From Mycogone perniciosa (lineage: Eukaryota; Ascomycota; Sordariomycetes; Hypocreales; Hypocreaceae), in NCBI GenBank assembly GCA_025331125.1, contig JAOALB010000029.1:62001-126000 (forward strand): DNA of 64,000 bases. The letters run 5' to 3'. Made by a program: the position numbers and the translations under genes. Below the pieces are notes generated by a model that saw only the letters and a program-made list of their open reading frames with translations, did not search any database and was not told the origin of the DNA. The stretch's first letter is position 1; the number at the start of each line of letters is the position of its first letter. Below are positions 11,427-23,054 of this stretch, in pieces.

Positions 11427-12492
11427 ATGTCTACCAACGAGCGCACGAGTCGTTTCGACCCTACCTTCACCCAGCGTGTCATCGAGACCATGGGCCCCAA
11501 CATGACGCCGCGCAATCGCGAGCTCATGAGCGCTCTCCTCCGCCACATCCACGACTTTGCTCGCGAGGTCGAGTTGACGGTAGACGAATGGATGACCGGA
11601 GTGCACTTCATCAACGCCGTCGGCCAGATTTCCACACCCACGCGTAACGAGGCGCACCGTGTCTCTGATATTCTGGGCCTTGAATCGTATGTCCCGCTCT
11701 CTCATGACGTGACGTGACATGACATGATATGACTGACACAGAATACCTATACAGACTAGTCGATGAAATCGCCAACAAGATCGTCGCCGAGGGCGATATC
11801 GATCCCACATCCTCCTCTATCCTTGGCCCCTTCTGGTCGCCCAACGCTCCCTTCCGTGAGAACGGCGGCACCATCATCCAGAACCCCAACCCCGATGGCA
11901 AGGTCACCCTGATGCACGGCACCATCACCGACCTCCTGACCGGCAAGCCTATCCCCGGAGCCGTCTTCGATATCTGGCAGGCCAGCGCCAACGGCAAGTA
12001 TGACTTCCAGGACCCCGAGAACCAGACGCCCAACAACCTGCGCGGCAAGTTCAAGGCCGATGAGAACGGCAAATACTGGTTCTACTGCTACCACCCGACT
12101 GCGTACTCCCTGCCCACCGATGGTCCCAGCTACGACCTTTTGAAGCTCACGGATAGACATCCCATGCGACCTGCGCACATCCACATCATGGTAAGTGAAG
12201 TAAAGTGAAGCGAAGTGAAGACTGAGTCTCAGAATCAAGACCAAAGGGCTGACAATGGGTTTTTTTGCAGGTCACTCATCCTGAGTACAAGGGTTGCACC
12301 ACTCAGCTGTACCCCAAGAACGACCCCTGGCTGACCACCGACTCCGTGTTCGCTGTCAAGGACGACCTCGTTGTTGACTTCAAGCCACTCGAGGGCGACG
12401 ACAAGGCCACGCTCGAGCTGAACTTTAACGTGGTTCTCTCACCAAAGGGCTACAAGGGCAAGCAGTTTAACAACTTTAGCGCCAACCTGTAA
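11427..12492 (+). CDS. Intradiol ring-cleavage dioxygenase, hydroxyquinol 1,2-dioxygenase-like
   Basis: This is a non-haem Fe(III) enzyme that opens dihydroxy- or trihydroxy-aromatic rings between the hydroxyls. Exons 11427-11686, 11755-12190 and 12271-12492 give 305 aa. An N-terminal dioxygenase_N helical domain (about 1-100) precedes the catalytic beta-sandwich. The iron ligands are visible: tyrosine in SANGKYDFQD, tyrosine in HPTAYSLPTDGP and two histidines in RPAHIHIM. NLRGKF carries the conserved arginine. The YSLPTDGP and YWF signature resembles hydroxyquinol enzymes more than catechol enzymes, which usually have YGCSPDGP. The divergent neighbour, a carboxymuconate cyclase, would instead suggest a protocatechuate route, so the substrate is open. 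Confidence 0.9.
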
Positions 12493-13693
12493 TCGGGGAG
12501 ATGATTTTCACATGAGCTGTACGAAGTACGCAGTAGTATTTGCTGGTTGGTGGTTGGCGCGCGGAACATTTTTGTTTTGTTTTTCTTCATATCTTGTTGC
12601 TTGGCACGGTAGCATGGAGTAATTGTAGTTTTCGAGGTCCTGCATCCAGGTCGGAGGCGTACATAGTGCATTACTATTGCTATTACGAGTACGAAGTACA
12701 TACGAGTAGTAGATCTCAAACATTCAGCATAGCTGCGATGATTTCACCATTTGTTCATCTGGTGTGTTTGTTTCTTGGGCCCAACATGCAAGCTGAATAT
12801 CTAAGTAGACCAAGTGACAGCCTATACGAGCTATTGAAGAAAACATTGAGACCCCCAACCTAATGGACGCATCACCGTGATACCACTCTGCAGTCACAGT
12901 CACATACTCGTACATTAATCACAAAGTCTGGATTGTACACCGCATCACGATGGCTTGCAAAAACCTCATCCCATCCCCACCAAAACACAGACGACTCCCC
13001 AGAAACCGGCACCCTTCCCTGGCCCGCATGCATGTCTCTTTCGCCTTCTCCGCCTCTTTTCCCCTCACAGGACACTAATATTAACACATACGCGTTCCTG
13101 GCATTGCAAGTCCCTTCGCACAGCCCGCATTGTCCGTGTGCTTCCGTGTGCTTGGTGCATACCAGAGGATGCGTTGTCCCTGATTTAGTGATTGAGATGC
13201 AGATATCACCGGGGCAACGCGCGCTACCCCACACAAAACAACAAAAGGCGACCTGAAGCTGGCCTCCAATGAGCTCCACCTGACGCAATGCACCTGTAGT
13301 GCTCATACTGTTCTTCAGCCCAAAAAAGGGATGGAGACCTGCTCGCCTCCCTTCGATGACCATTGAAACATCAATCAATCACTGTAGCTTCATGAACTCG
13401 GGGCATTTTTTCTTTTTGCAATACCTTTTTTTGTTCTCTTCATCCTAGCCCACGGGGCTCTTTTGTGCGGGCCTTTTGATTTCGTTACCAATTGCCAGTC
13501 CCATTGTTATATATCGTTTCTATCTGTCTATCTGTCTGTCTGCCTGTCCTGTTCTGAAACCGTTTCCTCCCGCCTGTGCTGCGTGTTCTGCTGCTGGTCG
13601 TAGCTCTGACTGGTCGCCCGTGCATCCGACCGACCTCTCAAGGGGGAGCGAGCTTTGTTTCGTTTCACAGCTTCTCACCAATCGAATCGTGCA
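12493..13693. other. Intergenic region upstream of the GBD/FH3 gene
   Basis: About 1.2 kb without a supportable gene; it includes a TCTGTC repeat stretch near 13521-13547 and pyrimidine-rich leader sequence. A 168-codon minus-strand frame at 12872-13378 has no recognisable domain. Confidence 0.6.
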
Positions 13694-16224
13694 ATGGCAT
13701 CGAGCAATGACTTCTATACGACCAAGCCAAGCCCCCCAGGCCACCAGAGAACGAAGTCCTCCGTGCTGAAGTTCATGCATCGTCGTCAGCAGTCGAACGG
13801 GAGTGCGTTACCGCCTTCGACCCCTCCCACAGAGGGACCCTTCACCAACAGCATGTTCATCGGCAACTTTTCCAAACACAACACAGGAGCTCTGGGCGAG
13901 CTGCAGCAGAACCAACAAGAACCCCCTCCACGCTCGCCTCGGAAATCTCGCGATGAACGCCGCTACGATGCCGCTGCCGCTGCTGCTGACGCTGCCGACC
14001 GCTCACGATCTCCTACTAAGAGTAGCCTCCTGGGCAAGGCCATGTCCCGCGAGCCGTCCCCGACGAAGAAACCCAAGAAGACCAAGTCCGGAACGAACCT
14101 AGCTGGCTTTTTGAGTCGGCCCAAGTCGCTGAAGAACCTGCACAAGTTGATGACCGACGAGGACATACGATCAAGCAAGGACAAGGAGAACAGAACCCCG
14201 GACGAGCCACTCAGCGCTCCGTTGCCCATATTTTCTCAGTTTTCTAGTAACACGTCCGTCATCTCCTTCGGAAGTCCCAGTCCGACCAGCAGCGTGGGAC
14301 GAGATTCCTCTGATCGAGGTGCATACATCAAAGCGGTCAAAGAGAGACCGAGGTCGTTCATGTTCCCCGCCAAGTCACAGCAAGACACAAAGAAGTCATC
14401 ACCAAAGAAGTCGATGGATCAAAACAGAGAATCGAGGACAGGATCATCTGACGGCAAATCACTTCGCCAGCGAGGCAAATCCTTCAACCCTTTTGCCAGT
14501 TTCGGTCATGGACGGTCAAAGTCGGTAGCGTCGACCCCTAGGGTGGGCTCGGGGGGTTCGGCAGAGGGGGTCATGCTCGATCCGAAGGACATTGACAAAC
14601 AACTGGAGGCACTATTAGATCGTCGAAACATTCCTGAGAATCAAAGATACAAAATGCGGAACCTAAACAACACAATCAAGATGGAGTTCATCAGGCAAGA
14701 CTGGGCGGAAATGCAGGCCGCCAAGATGGATCGTCCCGAGACAAAAGACAGCAGCATGAGCAGCATTAATGGTGCTGTAGCCTCGGCCGCTGCTTCGGAT
14801 GCTGAGGAGGAGAAGCCTAAACGAAGCCGCGGTAGGAGTTTCACCTTCTCGCGGGGAAAGAAGGATAATAGCTCTCCAACGAAGAAGTCAAAGGGGGAGG
14901 GAACATTGGGTCGCCACTTCAGGAGCAAGTCGACCGATAGTGTCGTCAGCGAGAGGCCGATCTCGAGTGGCTCGTCTTCTGCTACCAACTTGCTGGCCAA
15001 GATTAAGCTCCAGCAAGGACCAGCTGACTACGTTGCGTATCTGAGAAAGGTACAACAGCCGGAGCAGGTCGAAGTTGGAAAGCTGCACAAACTTCGACTG
15101 CTGTTACGGAATGAGACTGTTGCTTGGATTGAAGACTTCATTCAACAGGGAGGGATGAAGGAGATTGTCGGTCTACTCAACCGCATCATGGAGGTCGAGT
15201 GGAGGTAAGCTTATTATCTTGGGACATTGACCGCTTGTTTTTTATGCTCATTGGTTGCTAATTGAAATGCAGAGAGGAGCACGAAGATGCTTTGCTCCAT
15301 GAGAACCTCTTGTGCCTCAAGGCACTATCTACAACAGCAAAGGCGATGGAGTATCTCCACTCCGTTCAGGCAGCTCTCTTCCCCAAGCTCTTACACATGC
15401 TATTCGACCCTGAGAAGAAAGGTCCAAGCGAGTTCACCACACGCAACGTTATTACATCGGTGATCTTCACCTACATCGAGTCTGCCAGTCCAACAGAAAG
15501 AGTCTCGAGAGCCAAAAGTGTTTTGGCCCACCTCCGGGACCCTGAGCCAGAAGAATCCGCACGACCACTGCCCTTTGTCATGGAGATGAGACAAGACCGG
15601 CCATACCGCGAATGGTGTAAGGAGGCTGTTAACGTGACCAAGGAGGTCTTCTGGATTTTCCTCCACAACCTGAACGTGATAGCCCTTCAGCCGCCCATGG
15701 CAGAATCTGAATCGACCGAAACAAGCCTGTCTCGGCAAACGGGCGAAGAGCCGTATGCTTATATGCGTCGCCACTTTCCCCAGGAGAGGGCACCGGTGCC
15801 CGCGGCACCATATGTGGGCGGCGTGGAGTGGGACGCCACAAATTATCTGGCTTCACATCTCGACCTCATGAACGCCATTCTGGCGTGTACGCCGACAGCG
15901 GAGGAGAGGAACAGACTACGGGGAGAATTCCGCATCTCGGGCTGGGAGCGGTGCCTAGGGGGCAGCCTACGACTGTGCAAGGAGAAGTTTTACGGTAGCG
16001 TGCACACTGGGCTGCGGACATGGGTTGCGGCGGCGGCGGAGGACGATTGGGACGTTAAGGACGTGAGGTACGGCCCGCCGGCAGATGCGCGATCCCCGGT
16101 CAAGAAAAGCGGCGGACAGCGGAAGAAACCCGAAGAGGCGCCCAAGATCGACATGCCAAAGCTCGACTTTGGGATAGAGCAGACGCCGCAGCAGGCCCCG
16201 GCAAAGGATGTGTGGTTGTCGTGA
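13694..16224 (+). CDS. Rho GTPase-binding / formin homology 3 (GBD/FH3) domain protein without FH1-FH2
   Basis: Exons 13694-15204 and 15273-16224 give 820 aa. The first 300 residues are serine-, lysine- and proline-rich and probably disordered (PPPRSPRKSR, SPTKKPKKTKSG). A GBD/FH3-type armadillo region starts near DPKDIDKQLEALLDRRNIPE and continues through KLRLLLRNETVAWIEDF and LCLKALSTTAKAMEYL to TKEVFWIFLHNLN. The tail is lysine-rich. There is no proline-rich FH1 and no actin-nucleating FH2, so this is not a formin. Such proteins presumably bind Rho-type GTPases at sites of polarised growth. The start is the first ATG after an upstream stop-free stretch lacking Met. The 68-nt intron has a GTAAGC donor. 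Confidence 0.85.
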
Positions 16225-16707
16225 GGAGCGAGACGAGACGAGACCGCCAGTTCCGCGACAACAACGTTAGCCGGGCTGTGTGTGATTAGTTGCCTGGTTC
16301 TGTCACATACATGCCACTACGGACACGCACAGACAGATGACAGATTCTGTGGCGTGGGGGCGGAGTGCTAGCCAGGGGTATTTTGGACTTATTCTCTCTC
16401 CCCTGGACCATGAGATTGCCAATGGGTGTTTATTCTGGTGGATATTTTCTCCATGTCGCATTCTCCCCCCCTTGCAGCACAGGCACCAGTCCGTCGGGAT
16501 CTGCGGGTCCAATTGGGTATTGGGAATGGGTTTTCTTTCCTTTGTTTATATCATTGGATTGGGAGGGCATTGGGTTCTTCTGTATGATTGCATGTTCATG
16601 AATTAATGACAATGAGGCTACGAGCCTATACATATGACGGGAATTGCGATCTAATAAAGTGACGCTGATCAGAGTGAACTTGACCTTGGCCGCGGATGAT
16701 ATCAATG
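16225..16707. other. Convergent intergenic region
   Basis: About 480 nt between two 3' ends. No gene; overlapping short frames on both strands show no family similarity. Confidence 0.6.
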
Positions 16708-17508
16708 TCACAATTTGCCACGATGCAGATTGAAGGCCTCATAGACCGACATGCCGTTCCGAACCTCGTCCTTCACCTTGGCGTCGGCGGATACCATAGA
16801 AGGCAACATCTCCAAGACATTGGCAACCTTGTCCCTCGGGATAATCACGACCCCATTCGCTGGGTCGGAGAAGGCGACGTCGCCCGGGTTGATGGTCACG
16901 CCGTTGACTTGCACGGGGACTTGCGTGGCCCAGGGGACGCTTCCTCCGCCGGCGCCAACAGTGGAGGTGCCGTATGCCCATATCTGCAACGCTTAGACGA
17001 GGGGGATCCCTAGTGGGTATCTAGGATAGGAATGCAGCAGGGGGAGGGGGAAGAGGCTTACGGGTAGAGATGTGCTGCGCAATTCGTCGAGGTCGCGGAC
17101 TCGACCGGCCACGATGATGCCCTTTACGTGGCGGACTTGCATGCGCAGGGCCATGATGCCGCCGCAGATGGCGTTGGTTTGGCCGGGGGGTTGTTGGAGG
17201 ACGACGAAGGTCGAGGGGGAGGTGAGGTCAGCCCAGTGGGTGTCCTTGGGGATGTTTGCCGGGGGAAGAAGGGCGTTTCGGTTGTCATGTTGCTGACCCT
17301 TGGGGGCGAAGAGGACGGTGGACACGGGAGCGATGGTGATGGTAGAGGAGGAGGAGAGGGGATGGGGACTGTAGGGGTTGAGGTCTGCGATGAAGCCCGC
17401 GCCTGGGACTTTGAGCTTGAGAAGGGCGTCGGAGATATCGCAGGCGGAGTATTGCTGGAGCTGTGTGACGATGTCGGTTGCGAGAGGCGATTGGTGATGG
17501 TCCGCCAT
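16708..17508 (-). CDS. RraA-like / HMG aldolase-type (DlpA) family protein
   Basis: Exons 17062-17508 and 16708-16983 give 240 aa, the usual length for the fold. The N-terminus has the family start (SACDISDALLKL), then GIMALRMQVRHVKGIIVAGRVRDLDELRS with the R-x-R-D metal and substrate motif, and a C-terminal half ending VNPGD-like NPGDVAFSDPANGVVIIPRD. Bacterial relatives cleave 4-hydroxy-4-methyl-2-oxoglutarate or decarboxylate oxaloacetate in protocatechuate and gallate catabolism; RraA itself inhibits RNase E. Fungi lack that RNase E system, so an aldolase-like activity is more plausible, and it lies 4 kb from two aromatic-degradation genes. A GAGT microsatellite directly precedes the start codon. 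Confidence 0.8.
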
Positions 17509-17509
17509 A

Positions 17510-17550
17510 GTGAGTGAGTGAGTGAGTGAGTAAGCGAGTGAGAGTGAGAT
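17510..17550 (+). repeat. GAGT tetranucleotide microsatellite in the leader of the RraA-like gene
   Basis: Roughly six GAGT units followed by degenerate GTGAGA repeats, starting within 2 nt of the start codon. On the coding strand it is a CTCA-rich leader. Confidence 0.8.
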
Positions 17551-18825
17551 GTGAGATGTGAGAGGAGAAATCGTGACGTCAAGCCGCCGCGGACGTTGGA
17601 TTGGGTTTCTTTTTTTGCGGCCAGGAATAGACTCTTCCTAGCAGGGATGGCCTAGACTACTGCGGTTTTCGATGCGGTTAATGCTGGTCGGCCGAATTGT
17701 CGGGACGAAGTCGACGAGGTTTGTTTAGTAGGTATGGGTACTACTCCGTACTATGGGTATGTAATGTATGTACGAGTATGTAGACGCACGGATGGCGTGC
17801 CTGGGGGGGTGTTGACGAGAAGTCGGTGAGAGGACGGGATAGTATTCGCATGTACGAGTAGGATTGCGGATGAGAAGGAGAAGGAGAAGGAAAGAAATGG
17901 AGGTTCCGGACTCAGATATTGACTCTGTTGCCACCTTTGGTTGCCGGGGCGGTTCTTGATGGTGATAGGTCTTTTGGAGATGGAGCAAACTCCTCTGTGG
18001 CGGCGGCGTCGACAAGGACAAGCGAGCAGCAGCGGACAGGCCAAGGCGAAGCAAGGATATGGGAGCTTGGAGGAGGATCAGATGTCAGTTCCAGGGCTCT
18101 AGATGCATCCGTCTCGTCTCCATCTATGGACCCGGTGTGTATAAGGTAGCGAGCGACGTCCTAGGCCCTGGGACAAAAGAGCCCGTGCAAGCGGGACCCC
18201 ACTGCTGGTGGGGGAGCCCTGAAAGCCTTTATGTTTCAGCGGGGGTGTTTTTCGTGCTGGAGCCTCTAATATCCATCCCTCCCTTCATCTATCTAGGACC
18301 TGCTCCGTACTCCGTTCTCCGTAGGATCCTAGGCTCCTTCACCAAAAACCCGGAGCATGACGGGAGCCGCCGCTAGGCCGACCCGCCAATCATCCTCGGT
18401 ACCATCCCGCCTGTCGCTGCAAAGTTCCGGCAGGGCCCGTAGCCTCTCTGACTAGAAAGCTCTAGCTCTCTCTCACTTTACCTTGACGAGTGTTGTTTTT
18501 TCTTCTCCTTCTGTCTTTTCCCCTTGCTTTTTCTTCTTCTTCTCCTTCCCTCTTCCGCTTCCGCACCTACATAGAGTCAACATCCCGGTGGAAGAGGGGG
18601 GCTTCGATAGGTTCGAAATCGGGTGGGCATGTCTGAAAGGACGGGTGATTGGCCCCTGGGCTGCTTGGTGCCAAGCGGGATGGACGGCTAAACTATTGGA
18701 CGGACGCGGGTATATACGACGACTGCTACTCCTACTCCTACTAGCAGAACTAGTGGTATCTTACTTTGTTGCCCTGTTGCAGTTGCCCAGGACGGCATAT
18801 GTGTAAAAAAGGGTTGAGCTGATTG

Positions 18826-18843
18826 TGCGTGCGTGCGTGCGTA
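18826..18843 (+). repeat. GCGT tetranucleotide microsatellite
   Basis: About four GCGT units in the gene-free region. Confidence 0.75.
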
Positions 18844-19315
18844 TGTGACTTGTGTCCGATCCGAGCGTGGAGCGAGAAAAGAGTCAACAACACATCCATG
18901 GCGAGAAAAAAACAAGGGCTCCATTTTGGTTAAACTAGGGGACTGGACTGGACCTGGGTAACGGACTACGATGTGATGGATCTAGTAATAAGGGCACGCA
19001 TGAACGAGGACTAGTAGGGGCCATATTACTAGCGCAGAGTCCACCCGTGTAAAGGAACTGCCCGAGGAGAAGGAAAGAAAGAAAAAAAAACACCCAAGAA
19101 ACGAGAAAAAAGAAAGGATGCGGTAGCCACGTTTCCATCTCCAGCAGGTAGTTTGCTTTTAGTGGTGTGTCGTTATAATATAATAGGTAGTATGTATTAC
19201 AGGATTACATTTACTGGTCGTTGAAGTTCCCGGAACCGGCCTCGGTGCTTTCGGTCCGGCAACCGGTGAGGGAGCGGCGTGGGCTCTAAGTGGTGTGCCT
19301 CTCTCTCAAGCAAGC

Positions 19316-19337
19316 TGACTGACTGACTGACTGACTG
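19316..19337 (+). repeat. GACT tetranucleotide microsatellite
   Basis: Five GACT units in a row, inside the gene-free region. Confidence 0.8.
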
Positions 19338-22005
19338 GGTTTGATATCGCCCAACTTTTTGGCATGGGCCAGCCAAGTCGCCCCCAAAAACCGAGTTTGC
19401 GTCCAGTGTTGCAGATTCTAGATCCACGGCATATAGCATCCGACTAAAAGACCCGGCATTTCTGACGAAGCCGAAACCCGACCAGGGCCAATGTCGGATC
19501 GCCAGGCTTTGATCTTGGATAATACACAGTATCTACACACATACTACTCCGTACTGCTACATGGCATCGGCATGTTGGCCTGTGCGGAGGAGTCATTGTC
19601 CGATGCTGTACAACCTCATAAATGATACTTCTTCGGTGTGGGTCGCATGCTGCACATACCTTACATACAATACATACTGTACTCCGTATGGAGCATCAAT
19701 ACACGTTATACTCACTCACATACGGCCCTTTTGTTGTACAACACAGCCAACCAACCCAAGGCCACATCGTGGCGACACCTCATCATGAGTTTCAGCTAGC
19801 TGTACTCCGTACCAAGAATGTACATACACCTGGAAATCTCCAAATTCGAGCAACTTGGCGCACCATTTACATGCAGGTACGTAGCATAAGAGTGGTGATT
19901 GCGCTTTGCAGATTGAAGATTTGCTCTTTTTTCTTTTCTTTTTTTTGCATTTTCCCTTTGTCTCGGCTGTCTTGACAAGTTTCGTCCACCTCACAAGTCA
20001 GCGCTCGCGCCTCATAAGCCTCCCCCCACCACCACCTCAATCGTGGATGGATCGTATTCAGTCTTGTCATGCTTCTGCATATAGTGATACATTGGAGGAG
20101 GAGCTTGTACCTAACTACGAAGCATGTACTCCGCCAGTGTAATATACTGAATCATTCATGTTGTTAGACCAGACTTGACTCAATCTGTTGTTTTCTGTCG
20201 TTATGGTGCATTATAAAATTCATTCATATGGCATTTTAGCAAGGCCGTGGATTTCTCCGAATGTTTGCTCACTACGCAGCACGCTGGTGTTTCGCGCACG
20301 ACGCGGCGCAACTTGGCAATACCACTACAGAAGTCATGTACGGCATCTTTGGTCTACGGATTGGTCGCACAGCAGAAACCCCCTCATCAAACGGAGCAAA
20401 TGGATTCGTCACGGACAGCGCAGCTTGAATCGGATATCAGGCTTTCCGGCGTTTAGAACACGCGGCCTGTTTCAATGCCGAAGAATTTCGCTCCTTGCTC
20501 CTTGCTGTGTGTTAGGTAGCCGTCGGTGTATCGATGCCTGCTTGGAGAAGTGAGTGGCATCAAATGATCAATATGCTGCGGATCAGGGCAGGGAGAAGGA
20601 CGGCAGACTGCATAAATGATGGGCCTTTGACAATCTTATGAGCCTCTCAGCTTACTAAATAACACATACACGGTGTGTGCCACCATACAATGGACCTCAT
20701 TGCCAATTGCTTATTTAAGGCAGCAGCAGGGGAACCGACATGCTGGGTCTGTCAATCCTCGACCCCATGTCCGCCTCCACAAAGCATTTTTTTTTTGGAT
20801 CCTAGACTAGCTGAATGCGAGTCCCCCCAAGGGGCAAATGATTTTCGGATTGCGGCGTGAAAGTTGAGGCGTCAAGATGGGGCAAACATCGAGTCAATTG
20901 CTCGATATCGGATGTAAGTGGTCGGATAACCCAGGACGAGGGGACGGGGGTACGGATCTCGACGAGGCCTATCGCGGTGTGAAAGTGTAATTGGGCCATT
21001 TAGCGAAAAGAAGAAAAAGAAAAAAAGAGTTGCCTGCTGCTCCGTAGATTGTATAACCTCGGTGCGCCATGGCAGTTTCCTAGTTCCCGTGCGGTTCTTT
21101 TGGGTTTTGACGGGTGTCTGGATCTATGCACTATGTACTATCTAGTATCAGGCGATTGTGTGGTTGAGAATCGAGATGCTGAGAGGAACTTTGACGCTGA
21201 GGCGGTGCGTTTTTGCCCGATTCGGGTAAGCCGGGAGGAGGGGCACGTGGGTGGACAATCGACCACAGCCGCGGGGCTCAACGGGCTTTTAGCATGTACG
21301 AAGTATCTATAGCGTGAGCTTGTCGAAGAATTGGTACTCGAGCGATGGTAGCAGTACTAGTATTAAAAGGTATGTATACGAAGTACGGAGTACTCGTAGA
21401 TAATATGATGTATGTATGAATTACGAGTACGTGCATCATAGTTACATGCCGGAGGAGAGACATGCTTCTAATCAATGGAGCCTCCCAACACACGGCTTCA
21501 CCCTATGGAGAGCATTCAGCCAGCAGCCGAGCAGCCCTTTGCAGCAAGCAGTACGCAGTACGCAGTACAGCTGTCCCGCAGTGTTTCATAGAGGCTCTAA
21601 CTGCAATCAGCACCTCAGATCCAGTCAGGAGTGGTGTTAATTAGCCTGTGCTTAGGTGCATCGCCTTAGCTCGCTCGCTCGCTCACCATGTGCATTTTCA
21701 TCAACCCATCCTTTTTACGCTCACGCCACACCTGCTGGCAGCCTGCATTCCCATTTTCTCTCCCATCATCTTTGCGACCTTTTTTTTCACTGCCACGGCG
21801 AGCTGGCCGCCAGACGACTACTACTACGAAGTACTACTGCCTGCTACTGCTTGCTCCAGCGCCAGAATAGGCAACGCCCAGGGAGGCTTACATGCCGCCC
21901 GGCCTGACAGATCACCTCATACGGAGTACAGCGTCGACGAAAGCCCAGACGGCGCAAAGCTGTTGTCCCCCCCACACCCTGTCTGGCTGGCTGCCTGCTT
22001 TGCGT

Positions 22006-22026
22006 TGCTTGCTTGCTTGCTTGCTT
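22006..22026 (+). repeat. GCTT tetranucleotide microsatellite
   Basis: Five GCTT units, with further TTGCCTGC variants just downstream up to about 22070. Confidence 0.8.
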
Positions 22027-23054
22027 TCTCCTCTCACTCCTCTTGCTTGCCTGCTTGCCTGCCTGCGCACTGAATTCACTCCTCCTCCGGCATCCCGTCC
22101 GTCCCTGATACTACTGCTACTGCTACTGCTTGTTAGTACTACACCTACCTCTACCTAGTATCTCGTCGCAAAGAGCTCTGCTCTGCTCTCCTCGGCCCTC
22201 GCCTTCGCCTTCACCCACCCCCGGCCCAGCCACCTCTCTTTTTTTTGCCCTCTCTCCCCTTTTCTCGCCTGGTCTGGTTTGGTCTGGTCTGGTCCTTTTT
22301 CGCACCGGCCAGCGCTTTTAGCAGGGCCTTAACGCCAACAGCGGCCCCACCACACCTCCAGTTCTGTTCCCAAAACCTCCCAGGGTCTCAGGACAGGACG
22401 CACACGCTTTGCCAGATCTCCTCCTAGGCTCCTGGGACAGACAGGCAGAGGGCAGCAGAGACCTGCACCTGCACTACGACGTACTCGTACGCGCGCTGCA
22501 CTGCACGGCGTGCCGGTACGGTCTCCAGAGAGGCGCCTATTATTCTAGCCCAGCGATCCGGATAGGAGCTAGGGCTTTGGCCAGAACCCTGTCGGTCGGT
22601 GACAATGTCAATAAAGTAAGCGTCCTTTGCGAGCGACTGTCTTCCTGTCTTCTCTCTTCTTCCTCCCGTCTGTCCGTCTCCTTCTCCTCCGTGCCTGGGC
22701 CGGTTCGCTACCTATCCAATCCATCCTTCGCCTTGCCTTCTCTGGCCCTCTCTTCCCGCGTCTCTGCTTTGATTTGAGCGCGCGCGGACTGCTCCCCTCC
22801 TCTTGTCTCTTGTCCCTCTTTGCCTTTGCTCCAACCAACTCTTCTTTTTATTCTCACCCTCCCTCTCTTTTCCCTCTTTTGTCCTCCCTCCCTCCCTCCT
22901 CTGTGCGCCTGTTGTCAGTGTGCTCGCTCGCTTGTCAAATCGTCCCACCTCCAAAACCTCCAGCCCCGCCATACCTATACTACTATTCTATTACCTTACC
23001 TTACATATCCATAATCCATCCCTCCTCTCATGGAGCCATGGGCCCCGCCCCACG

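Larger units (their letters stand above)
17551..23054. other. 5.5-kb gene-free region, CT-rich at its right end
   Basis: No open frame here shows a domain, codon bias or family resemblance. The left part contains many TACTCCGT/TACGAGTA words (17742, 18303, 19545, 19679, 19802, 21383, 21917). From about 21650 to 23040 the plus strand is strongly pyrimidine-rich with CTTG, CTCC and TCTT tracts, as in long leaders of fungal genes. The TCTACTCC and CTCCTCTT tracts near 22130 and 22800 give the ORF-like frames there. It may be a long promoter plus 5' leader of the GRAM gene, possibly with leader introns or a non-coding transcript. Confidence 0.55.

Noticed and set aside
18595..18640. GGTTCGAAATC resembling a tRNA B box
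   Set aside because: No A box at the proper distance and no foldable acceptor stem around it.
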